From contig CM066321.1 of assembly GCA_033807775.1 (NCBI GenBank), positions 234,414,350 through 234,478,349 of the forward strand: a DNA stretch of 64,000 nt, written 5' to 3'. Position numbers and translations under genes: made by a program. Positions 1-8,935 of the stretch are shown here, piece after piece (within the stretch, counting starts at the first letter, position 1; every line of letters starts with the position of its first letter). Origin of the DNA: Saussurea involucrata. Taxonomy: Eukaryota; Streptophyta; Magnoliopsida; Asterales; Asteraceae. The notes beneath the pieces are model-generated. The model was not told the origin of the DNA and did no database searches. It saw only the letters and a list, made by a program, of their open reading frames with translations.

Positions 1-46
1 AAATCGACCTTAAGTTGTCCCTTTGGTGCGATTTTTGGCATTAACA
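1..46 (+). repeat. 3' end of an LTR, Tat-like gypsy element D (partial)
   Basis: The window opens inside an LTR whose last 46 bases nearly match the end of the LTR at 1291-2198 (both end in a short TTAACA-type terminus). No primer-binding site follows at 47, so this is the downstream LTR of a plus-oriented copy or a solo LTR. Sequence from 47 on belongs to another element's antisense ORF, so D is inserted there; 47-51 (ATTAC) would be one copy of its target-site duplication. The left end lies outside the window. Confidence 0.7.
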
Positions 47-799
47 ATTACCAGTCGCCTCTTCCTGCTCATCTTCTTCTTCAAAATCTCTTGTGTCTCC
101 CACCACGTCCTCGACCGCTGATTGACGCACGACGAAAGATCGATCATCGACGCTGTGATTTATAAATCTGTCGATCTTGGCTTGGGAATCTTCGTTCGGC
201 TTCACGTCATCGAACTGGATCTCTGAAGGCGACAAAAGAAGAAGAATAAATGGAAAGCATAAATCAAACAAAGGCATACAAAAAGTACATACCCATCTTA
301 TTCCAATCTAGACGAATCCAATTGCTGTGGAGATCAAGTGAATCAATACGTACGAAGACGTATCTAGACTTCCACCCACGATCATTAACCCCGGTTTTCA
401 AAACCAGGGTACGATCGCCCTTGTACTTGGAATAAGGGCTTTAATGCCAGTTCTTGTCTCTCTATACTTGTAAGCCAACAAGAAATCATTCCTGATCATA
501 GGCGACTCCCACTTTGCGGACACTCGCTCAATGACTAGGAAAACTCGCCAGAGTTGGGGCATTAGCTGCCCTGGCGACAGACCGAAATCTCGCATGAAAG
601 CCTTGGATAAAGCCGAATACGGCCATTCAAACCCTATTTTGAAGGGATACTCATATATTACAAAGTATCCTTCAGGACTACTCCCAGGACGTGTACTCCC
701 TGGACATATCAGTTCTATCTCTGCAGGTATTTTCGCTAAACACCTAAAGGTATTTAAATCTTTCTGACTCGTCATAGAATTCTTTGGTTCAGACGACAT
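47..799 (-). pseudogene. Antisense ORF of Tat-like element C ('putative gypsy-type transposon' domain), truncated
   Basis: The minus-strand frame starts at an ATG ending at 799 and is open to about 398. The stretch PFKIGFEWPYSALSKAFMRDF followed by LSPGQLMPQLWR matches what I know of the plant 'putative gypsy type transposon' domain (Transposase_28 style). A one-base shift near 430 moves the reading to a frame containing VLKTGVNDRGWKSRYVFVR, typical of the same family. A good intron follows (donor GTATGT at 293-288, acceptor TTCAG ending at 223), and exon 2 (222-47) is acidic before it is cut by element D. Grande and Retand type Tat elements are known to carry a 3' ORF antisense to pol; this fits, since the LTR at 1291-2198 is plus-oriented. 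The role of the protein is unknown. Confidence 0.65.
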
Positions 800-849
800 T
801 ATTTGTCAGAAAAAAGAGAGGAGCAATGCAGATGAAGGTAAGAAAGTAA

Positions 850-866
850 TGCCTTATATAGGCACT
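850..866 (-). promoter_or_regulatory. TATA box candidate for the antisense ORF
   Basis: On the minus strand a TATATAAGG core lies about 55 bases upstream of the ATG ending at 799. The intervening leader is pyrimidine-rich and free of upstream ATGs. The spacing suits a short 5' UTR, so the antisense ORF may have its own promoter. Confidence 0.45.
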
Positions 867-1290
867 CTAAGCCTTGAATCACTATAGTCTCTCGTAAATT
901 TGGAAGAGATTCGAAGAACAACAGCAAGAATATCAAGAGGAGATCTTTGCTTAAAACTCTCTGAGATCGTAAACAGAAGAAGATCAATCATGATCTTAAC
1001 TTATACAAATGATCATGTCAGGTCGAATCCTCAGATGATCACCACGCGTCCTCGTCTTTTCATATGACTACACGGATCATCGACACCTGTCATCGACAAC
1101 TGGTAAGCACCATCGTGCATCGGCATGACGTCATGGCTTTATCTTCTCTTCGTTTCCCCTCTCTAGTTTGAATTGAACCGATGCAGTTCCAAAACAACCA
1201 AGGTATTTTTCGACACAAGACCCTGAACACCCGACAAGCAAAATTTAAAATTCGAATTTGCCATCCTACTTTCAAATTTTATGGGCAAAC
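867..1290 (+). other. Non-coding 3' region of element C before its LTR
   Basis: No coding frame is credible here. It is the segment between the start of the antisense ORF and the 3' LTR of element C. I do not see a clear polypurine tract directly before 1291, which is unusual for an LTR element. The sequence GGGCAAACTGTTTGGGCAAA spans the junction as a near repeat. Confidence 0.5.
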
Positions 1291-2198
1291 TGTTTGGGCA
1301 AAATTTCACCAGTCTCGACCACGACCAGAAAAGGTAAGACACATGTTATGAGCTATATCTTGTATTATGATAAGGTCCCGACGAAGACCCAAAAAACCTC
1401 CGTCGTCCCTCCTAACAGGTAAGTCGAGAGTTCCTCACGACACTCGACCTCGATGTCGCCCGTTCCGCACGACCATTGCACAACACCGTACGACCTTGAC
1501 TAACGCGTTATACGGCTGTTATGTTTGTTCAAGTGTTTAATGCAGGAGTCAAATTTATTAATGGACAACGGCTATAACCGACGAAATCAGTTATGAGCAT
1601 CTAATCTCACATTGAAGACGACGACCGTTACAACAATCATCAAAGATCTTAATGATTCAATTAACATTATCCGAAGACTATAAATCCCAAAGTTCAATCC
1701 TCAGTTTCGGGACATCGAATAACACAGGGAGAAAGATAGAACAAGAGCATCGAACAACAGAAGCAAACGCAAACACTAGAAGAATATTCGTTCAAAGCAA
1801 AGAGATCATTCATAGAAGATCGCTCTCGACGCACGACATTCACTCTCGACCAACAGTTCACAAATTGTTTTCACACACGACGCACACCGTTTTTACATTT
1901 CAAACACTTGTACTTTACATTTCGAAGTCTTTCCCTACATTTGTATTGTAATCTCTGTACGATCGACACCTGGAACACCAAGGACATCGACCTTGATTGG
2001 CGACCATTGTGCAGCAACGACATCCACTGTCGTCCGCAGGTTTATTCCTCGTTGAGGTTTTTCCTGCGTCATCAAACCCTCTGTCTCATTTACATTTTTG
2101 TCTTTGTCGCACGCCTTTGTCGAATGATTCCTTTCTTTAGTTGTTAAAGTCCACATCGACCTTAAGTTGTCCCTTTGGTGCGATTTTTGGCTTTAACA
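1291..2198 (+). repeat. 3' LTR of Tat-like gypsy element C
   Basis: This 908-base block begins TGTTTGGGCAAAATTTC and ends TTTAACA (TG...CA). Its reverse complement has the same start and end as the LTRs at 2831-3631 and 22360-23200. A TATA-like CTATAAATC lies near 1678. It is followed at 2199 by pol sequence of element B on the minus strand with no PBS, so C is inserted in B. Confidence 0.75.
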
Positions 2199-2751
2199 TC
2201 GACCATGGCATCGATATGTGGCAATGGGAATGGGTCTTTTGGACATTCTTTGTTGAGATCTGTAAAATCGATACAGACCCTCCATTTGCCATTTTTCTTT
2301 GCCACGACCACGACATTAGCAAGCCAATCGGGGTACTTTACTTCTCAAATTTTCTCTGTTTGAGGAGGTTATCGACATCGTCGTTTATCACCTTATTCCT
2401 TTCAGGAGCAAATTTCCTCCGCTGTTGCTTAATAGGCTTGAATGATGGATCAACGTTGAGCTTATGGGAAATAATGCCAGGATCGATACCGACCATGTCT
2501 TCATGTGACCAGGAAAAACAGTCGGCATGCTCCTGCATGAAATATATTAGTTTGTCTTTAATGCAGGGATCGAGGGACGATCCTATAAAGACTTTTCGAT
2601 TAGGCTTGCACTGATCCAGGATGATTTCCTCGAGGCGATAATCATCGACTGCCACAGGAACATCCTGCGCATCCTTAAGCTCTTCAGGTATCTGGGCAAT
2701 GATCTGCTCTTGGTTTCCATTACCTGCCATTTTCTTCAAAAAGATAAACAA
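2199..2751 (-). pseudogene. Truncated pol (pre-RT linker and RT start) of Tat-like element B
   Basis: The frame starts at the ATG ending at 2730 (MAGNGNQEQI), only 100 bases from the LTR. It enters directly the pol region upstream of RT (YRLEEIILDQ, HADCFSWSHEDMVGIDP, FAPERNKVINDDVDNLL). A one-base shift near 2345 breaks the frame. The shifted frame continues with RT block KNGKWRVCIDFTDLNK and stops at 2199 where element C is inserted. No gag or protease lies between the primer-binding site and this start, so the element could not make its own particle. The ORF is nearly the same in layout as that of element A. Confidence 0.75.
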
Positions 2752-2810
2752 GGAAACTCCAAGAAACCGTTAGTAAGACGCACGTTTGTCGAAGATTTTC
2801 TCTAGATGGG

Positions 2811-2827
2811 TCCCACGGATGGCACCA
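2811..2827 (-). promoter_or_regulatory. Primer-binding site of element B
   Basis: On the minus strand TGGTGCCATCCGTGGGA starts three bases after the LTR edge at 2831. The same site in element A reads TGGCGCCATCCGTGGGA. This position and the TGG start are those of a tRNA primer site of Tat/Ogre-type elements. I cannot assign the tRNA with certainty. Confidence 0.7.
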
Positions 2828-2830
2828 AAC

Positions 2831-3631
2831 TGTTAATGCCAAAAATCGTCCAAAAGGATAACTTAAGGTTGATTGTGGAATTTAACAAATAAAGAAAAGA
2901 ATCTTTTGACAAAGCGTGCGACAAAGACAAAAATGTAAATGAGACAAAGAATTTGGTGACGCGGGAAAAACCTCAACGAGGAAAAAACCCGCGGACGACT
3001 ATGGAAAGTTGTCGCTGTACTATGGTCGCCAAACAGGGGTGATATCATTATGTTTCGGATGTCGATCGTACAGAGATTACAATACAGATGATAGGAAATA
3101 CTTTAAATGTAAAGTAACAAGTGTTTCGAATGTAAATACGAGTGCGTCGTGTGTAAAAACTGTAGGTCGTGTGTAAAAACTATGCGTCGAGCGTAGGAGT
3201 CGTGCGTCGAGAGCGAATTTATTGAGAGAGATTTCTTTGCTTCGAGTGTTCTTCAGAAAGCCGATGTCCTCAAATGAGATTGTGATCTTCGTATTTATAG
3301 TCTTCGTAGCTTTAATTGATCATCATGATTGTAGGAGTAACGGTCGCAACGGTCGCTGCTGTTAATGCTCATAACTGCTTCTGTCGGTTATGTCCGTTGG
3401 CCATAAATGACATTGACCCTGCATTGAATGATAAAAACATAACAAAAATATTATATGTTAGTCGGTCGAGGTCGAGGTCGAGGGGTATGTAACGACGGTC
3501 GAGGTCTAGAGCAGCTTTCGATTCTCAACTCTGGTCAACAAGATAAAGTGTTCATGCTTTTGATTTTATTGTGAGTAAATATTCGTAGTGTTTTGGTCGT
3601 GGTCGAGACTGGTGAATTTTTTGCCCAAACA
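2831..3631 (-). repeat. 5' LTR of Tat-like gypsy element B
   Basis: The 801-base LTR runs (plus strand) from TGTTAATGCC to CCCAAACA. Its inner edge faces left, to the PBS at 2811-2827 and the pol start, so the element points to the minus strand. A TATA-like CTATAAATA lies near 3296 on the minus strand. A GTCGAG unit is tandemly repeated at about 3463-3482. The base after 3631 is inside the antisense ORF of element A, so B was inserted there; 3632-3636 (GAGGA) would be its target duplication. Confidence 0.75.
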
Positions 3632-4029
3632 GAGGAGCTCCAAAATCGTCTCAAGGAGACGTTGGAAAGGGCATCTGCTTATGAAACAGAGGTGACGACG
3701 GTTAAAGCATCCCTCACCGTACGCGAAAAACAGGTAGGGAGCATAAGTCGTCGGTTAAGGCCGCTGAGGCCAAGACGGGGGCCTTGGAGGAGAAGCTCCT
3801 CTCGTTCGAGGCACTGACCCGTCTGAGGGTTGGGGCGGCAATCATGCGCCGTCATCTGCAGGGGAAGAATCCCTTGTCTGGCGCTGAGGCCGAGGTCGCA
3901 TCATATCTGGAACATGTCGGGACTGAGGAGGATCTCGACCAAGAAGATAGGATCGACGATACTGATTCCGCAGAGACCAAGACGGGTGGCGCGGAAGACG
4001 AGGGTGGAGTCGACCAGGGCCCTCAATGA
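3632..4029 (+). pseudogene. C-terminal part of the antisense ORF of Tat-like element A
   Basis: The plus strand encodes EELQNRLKETLERASAYE followed, after a one-base shift near 3735, by EEKLLSFEALTRLRVGAAIMR and an acidic tail, ending at TGA 4027-4029. Heptad-like spacing suggests a coiled coil. This matches the usual C-terminal part of the plant antisense gypsy-associated protein whose N-terminal part is seen at 294-799. It is antisense to A's pol and lies just beyond the pol end, the Tat-type position. The N-terminal part was separated by insertion of element B at 3631/3632. Confidence 0.6.
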
Positions 4030-4638
4030 TCTTTTGTTATCTGTATTTCATTCTGGGGCGACCGTTGGTGGTCGTGCCTTGTCTTGTATTATTTTTTGGA
4101 TATAATACAAGTATGCCTTTCGTTACCTTTACTTTGTTGTAAGTAAACAAAATAAGATAGTATAGAAAGCGAACGTAAATTTGTACGACATATAACTCTG
4201 GAAGTAGTCGGGCGACCGGGCCGAAAAAATATTCTAAGTATGGTATTCAAGTCACAAGACTTTGATTCCGATACCCAGTTTAAAGAACACATGTGATGGT
4301 CATTAGACATGTGTAATGAATCATAAAATTCCTTTTGTGATATGCAAGTCTTAGAGACTGGCTTCTCGCTGTAAAACTGTCGTGATCATCAGATCTATAT
4401 GGTGAATCGTAAGATTCGGTTTACGTCGTACGAGTCGTAAATTGCGGGTCATGACTTTATTGATCGCGACATATTTGTCGTAACCTCGTAGTCTTATAGA
4501 CTTCGATATAACTCCTAAAACTGGCGTACGTGTGATCCTGCGAGCCTGCAATGTAAGATCAAGGGTGGTCGTTGGTTTGACCAATGACCCTCCGATGCTT
4601 AAGTCAGTAATCGTTTGTCGAAGTAAATCGAGAAAATT
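4030..4638. other. Non-coding spacer between antisense ORF and pol end of element A
   Basis: This 0.6-kb stretch has no frame I can support. It separates the convergent 3' ends of the antisense ORF (plus) and pol (minus). Confidence 0.5.
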
Positions 4639-5659
4639 TTAAAAGAAGTACTTTTTTAGATGTACTGCGTTCCAGCTTCGGGGAATGTCTTGGTCGTCGA
4701 GGGTTTGAAGCATGTAAGCACCCTTCCCGACGACCTCAGATATTCGATAAGGTCCTTCCCACTTAGTGGACAACTTACCTGCATTTGGTTCCTTAGTGTT
4801 CTGGAATACCCGTTGTAAGACGTAGTCACCTTCCTGAAAGATTTTAGTTTTAACATTTTTATTGAAATGTCGCTCAACGACTTGTCGTTGAGAGGCCATT
4901 CTGACTAAAGTAGACTCTCTTAACTCTTCAAGAGCATCGAGGTCATAGCTTAGGTCTACCAAATTATGATAGACGGACGTATATATCGATGTCGGGAGCT
5001 ATATTTCAATAGGTAGGACGACTTCGCAACCGTAGACCAGTAAAAACGGTGTTGGCCCTGTCGATGTTCGGGGCGTCGTACGATTGGCCCATAGGACCGA
5101 TGGGAGTTCTTCGACCCACTTCCCTTTTGCGGCCTTAAGTCTTTTCTTGATTGAACTGATGATGATTTTATTGCTTGATTATGCAAGACCGTTAGACTGG
5201 GGATAATGTGGGGTTGAGGTCGCTTAATTGTAGTGTACGATCGCTTATGAATTGCGACCCATTATCACACACGATTTCGGAAGGGATTCCGAACCTGCAT
5301 AGGATGTTAGTCTGGATAAAAGAAATAACTTCTTTGTCCCGAATCTGGGAGTAAGCGGCTGCTTCTATCCATTTAGAAAAATAATCTGTAAGGACTAACA
5401 GAAAGACCTTCTGCCTTGGGGCAGGAGGTAATTTGCCAACGATGTCCATTCCCCACCTCATGAAAGGCCATGGAATTAAGGACATATGTAAAGGTTCGGA
5501 GGGTTGATGGATCATACCTGAATGTCGTTGACATGCATCACAGCCTTGGACGTACCTAGCGGCATCTTGCCTTAATTTCAGCCAATAATAGTCTTGTCGT
5601 GAGATGCGATTTGCAAGACTGCGACCACCTGAGTGGTTGCCACATTCGCCATTGTGCAT
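4639..5659 (-). pseudogene. Integrase domain of Tat-like element A pol (frameshifted)
   Basis: The minus frame starting at 5659 holds the zinc-binding HHCC part (GNHSGGRSL, then YVQGCDACQRH) and the integrase core with two catalytic aspartates, in RWGMDIVGKLPP and EIVCDNGSQFIS. The frame breaks near 5192, before the catalytic glutamate. The C-terminal GPY/F-like module is readable from 4962 (GKLSTKWEGPYRISEVVGKGAYML) and ends at TAA about 4639. In an intact element the enzyme would insert the cDNA into chromosomes. No chromodomain is seen after it, consistent with the Tat lineage. Confidence 0.8.
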
Positions 5660-5751
5660 CTCCTTTAAGATATTTTGTACCTATTCGGAATTATCGATGC
5701 ATCTTAAATTTAGACCCGTCGACGAGCGTCGATAGAGTCTGTCGCCAATGA

Positions 5752-6414
5752 TTATGTATTTCGATGCTTTGAATCGAATCTTGCGAGCTTCCATTCGATC
5801 TTCAGGTAGTTGGTCGTGCATAAGGTAATTTTTGACATCAGTTGACCAACTGTTTCCGTGCTAAGAACACAGATTTCTTTAGAGTCCTCAATAGACGAGG
5901 TCGATAGATGTATCATAGTAATAGCGTCGAATGACGGCTTATTAAGTGCTGAGCCGAGATTAGCCAGTGCGTCGGCCTGAGAATTTTGATCTCGGGGAAT
6001 TTGCTCGATTGAGAATGGATCAAACATCTTGGATTTATCCTTGGATATCTAGAGGTAAGACGTCATTTTGGAATCTTTGGCTGAAAATTCCCCGTTCATT
6101 TGGTTTACGACTAGTAGGGAATCGCTTCTAACGTGGAGCCCGACTGCCCCCAGATCGTGAGCAATATTCATGCCCATGATTAGAGCTTCGTACTCCGCCT
6201 CGTTGTTAGTAGCTTTGAAACGGCATCGTATGGAGTACACCATCTTGCCCCCTTGTGGGGACTTTAAGACGACACCAAGGCCGGCTCCTCTGGAGTTTGA
6301 GGAACCGTCGACATGGAGTATCCAAGTCGTGTCGCTTATAGTCGCCACAGTACAAATTTCGGGTTGTGCTTCTTTTTCCAATTCGGGACTGAAATCAACA
6401 ACGAAATTAGCCAA
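5752..6414 (-). pseudogene. RNase H (Tat-type additional domain) and linker of element A pol
   Basis: The frame from 6414 shows an RNase H domain: ILHVDGSSNSRGAGLGVVL with the first acidic residue, NNEAEYEALIMG with the glutamate, and VRSDSLLVVNQMNGEF with the next aspartate. This archaeal-like RNase H placed after RT and a first RNase H remnant is a mark of Tat/Ogre elements. A stop near 6049 breaks it; the following frame (6027-5752, IEQIPRDQNSQADALANLGSA) is the usual end of this domain. Its job is removal of the RNA strand during reverse transcription. Confidence 0.75.
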
Positions 6415-6442
6415 GACCTGTGACTTTATTGTCGTGTGCGGT

Positions 6443-7855
6443 TTAAAGTCGATATCGTAGCTGCTGAGGTATATACTCCATTTCGCTAGTCGCCCTTGAT
6501 AGTTCAGGTTTTCTTAAGATTGACTTAAGAGGAAAGCTTGTCACGACGGTGATGGGATGGGATTCAAAGTAGTGTCTTAACTTCTTTGCTGTTGTCACGA
6601 GTGACAAAAGTAATTTCTCCATGGACGTATATCGAGTTTCTGCGTCCAATAAGGACTTACTGACGTAGTAAATCGGCATTTGCTGCCCGTCGTCTTCTCT
6701 AGTTAAGACGGTACTTACGGAGTAAGGACTTACAGCGAGGTATAGTTGTAGGACCTGATGTTCTTCTGGTATCGAAAGTAATGGCGGGACGACCATACAT
6801 TCTTTCAATCGTTGTAATGCAAGCTCGTGATCGTCCGTCCAGTCGAAGCCCTTGTTTTTTCTTAAGACGTTATAGAACAGACGACATTTATCCGACGACC
6901 GTGAGATAAAACGATTTAGGGCGGCCACACGACCCGTGAGTCGTTGGACCTCCTTGAAATTTCTGAGCGACTTGATGTTCATCAAGGATTTGATTTGATC
7001 CGGGTTTGCCTCTATGCCTTGTCGTGTGACCATATAGCCCAGGAATTTTTCGGCGCTTACCCCGAAGGAGCATTTCGTAGGATTCAATTTCATCTGATAT
7101 CTTCGCAGGATGTCAAAGGACTTCTTCAGATGATTGATATGATCGGTCGCCTGCTTGGACTTGACAAGCATGTCATCAATGTAGACCTCCATGGTGTTGC
7201 CAAGATGTTCTTTGAACATCTTGTTAACCAATCGTTGGTAGGTCGACCCCGCATTCTTCAGACCAAAAGGCATGACTTTGTAACAATATATGCCTTTGTC
7301 TGTCATGAAAGCAGTCTTCTCTTGGTCTTCGATGTGCATCAAAATTTGATTATACCCGGAATAGGCAACCATGAACGTCAAGAGTTCATATCATGCGGTC
7401 GCGTAGACCATAGCGTCGATGTGGGGTAATGGGAACGGATCTTTAGGACAGGCCTTATTAAGGTCTGTGAAGTCAATGCAGACGCGCCATTTCCCATTCT
7501 TCTTTTGTACGACCACGACATTGGATAACTAATCGGGGTACTTTACCTCTCTGATCTTCCCAGTCATAAGCAAGTTGTCGACCTCATCGTTGATCACTTT
7601 GTTTCGCTCAGGAGCGAACTTTTGACGTTTTTGCTTTACCGGTTTAAAAGATGGGTCGACGTTCAGCTTGTGGGATATGACGTTGGGGTCTATTCCCACC
7701 ATGTCCTCGTGCGTCCAAGCAAAACAGTCAGCATAATCCTGCAAAAAGGAAATTAGTTGACTTTTTATAGCAGGATCTAATGATGCCCCCATGAAGACAA
7801 TCTGATCAGGCTTATTTTGATCCAGGATGACTTCTTCCAAGTAGTAGTCATTTGA
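6443..7855 (-). pseudogene. Reverse transcriptase region of Tat-like element A pol
   Basis: Reading right to left: pre-RT linker (EEVILDQNKPD, CFAWTHEDMVGIDP, ERNKVINDEVDNLL), then a TAG at about 7527-7529 where element B has a tryptophan codon, then RT block RVCIDFTDLNKACPKDPFPLP, then a broken stretch near 7390-7400. From 7381 the frame is open again with AYSGYNQILM, MPFGLKNAGSTYQRLVNKMF, the catalytic VYIDDMLVKSK and the first RNase H region (YAVS-type LYLAVSPYSVS). Copia-1 is inserted at 7898 just upstream of the linker; the few remaining codons lie at 22237-22280. No gag or protease is present. Confidence 0.8.
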
Positions 7856-7892
7856 GGATTCAGGAGTGTCCTGGATCTGTGATAGTGTGATT

Positions 7893-7897
7893 GTTGC
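7893..7897. repeat. Target-site duplication of Copia-1, left copy (GTTGC)
   Basis: GTTGC directly precedes the LTR at 7898 and recurs at 22232-22236 directly after the other LTR. The perfect five-base duplication fixes both ends of the element. Confidence 0.95.
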
Positions 7898-8854
7898 TGT
7901 TGATCCAAACCCTCAGTGATTTGATAATGATCCTCTCTTAAACACTTAGTGAAAATTGTAAGTAAACAATATGTATTAGAGTTTCACTATCACTGATAAG
8001 TACTAGGACTTTAAAGTACCGCTGATAGGAACTCTCGCTTTCTAGATTAGACATTCAACGAACACGGTTCATCTAGTAGCTCTGAGCCTGTTCAGTCTCT
8101 GCGATGATCGCTGATAGTTTAGTTGTTTACTTCCGATCCCTGAAGACAAGTTTCACGTCAACAAAGGTTCTACGCTGAAGTCGAAGATCATGCCCAAGAA
8201 CCAGCGACAAGTCTACTAATGAACTGATACGGATATCAGCGAAGCAAGACCTGTCCACTCAACGTGAAGTATCAAGTAGAAGACTTCAGCAATCGCTGAG
8301 CTTTATCACTCGCTGATAAAGTACTGTTCAACGAACGCTGATCATGAAGTCTTCCTCTACAAGTTACTTTTGTCTTACCCCCTTGCACGTCTCCGTACGA
8401 AATGTCAGAACGGACCTCCCTTCTATCTAGAATCGTACAACAAACTCTGATTCTACACTGTGCACCATGCGGCTACTAAGGTTGTCTACAAAGGTCAAAA
8501 CATGCAACCACTCAGCTGCTGCCACGTGTAAAGTAACACTGTCGTGCATTAAATGCATGCAATATATAAGGAAGAACCCTACTTCAGAATTGAAGTGCTC
8601 GCTCGGCCATCTTCTTCATTCTCTCTTAGTGTTAGAATATTATTCGTAATATTCTTATCTCCTTTCTATCTTATTTCTAGTGCAAGAAACTTAGTGTTCT
8701 TAACTTGTTAAGATTAGGTTTATCCTTAATCTTGTTCCGCAACAAGTTGTAAATTGTTTTAAGATTTATCGATTAACAATTTAGAAAAGTAAAAATCGTG
8801 TGTTTGTATTCAACCCCCCCTTCTACAAACTTGTATAACCCTTCGGAACCAACA
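7898..8854 (+). repeat. 5' LTR of Copia-1
   Basis: The LTR runs from TGTTGATCC to ACCAACA. A TATATAAG box lies at 8573-8580, with CACGTG (G-box) at 8523-8528 and the palindromic GCATTAAATGCATGC just upstream of the TATA box. The word CGCTGATA and its relatives recur in the U3 part. The partner LTR is of equal length and differs by scattered single bases. Confidence 0.92.
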
Positions 8855-8856
8855 AG

Positions 8857-8868
8857 TGGTATCAGAGC
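8857..8868 (+). promoter_or_regulatory. Primer-binding site of Copia-1 (initiator tRNA-Met type)
   Basis: TGGTATCAGAGC lies two bases after the 5' LTR. It is the standard complement of the plant initiator methionine tRNA 3' end used by copia elements. Confidence 0.93.
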
Positions 8869-8935
8869 AGATTTGTTTAATATCATAAACAAGATCTTAT
8901 CTATACTAATCTCTTCTTCCTTGCTATTTCTTAAA

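Noticed and set aside
1652..2156. Short plus- and minus-strand frames as genes
   Set aside because: They lie within an LTR and have no family features; they overlap each other on both strands.
2831..3631. This LTR as the 3' LTR of element A
   Set aside because: It is followed on its inner (left) side by a primer-binding site and pol start, so it is the 5' LTR of B. On the right it abuts the middle of A's antisense ORF with no polypurine tract.
6888..7429. Plus-strand frames of 61-161 codons opposite the RT
   Set aside because: They are mirror frames of the pol coding strand; only the minus frame has RT motifs.
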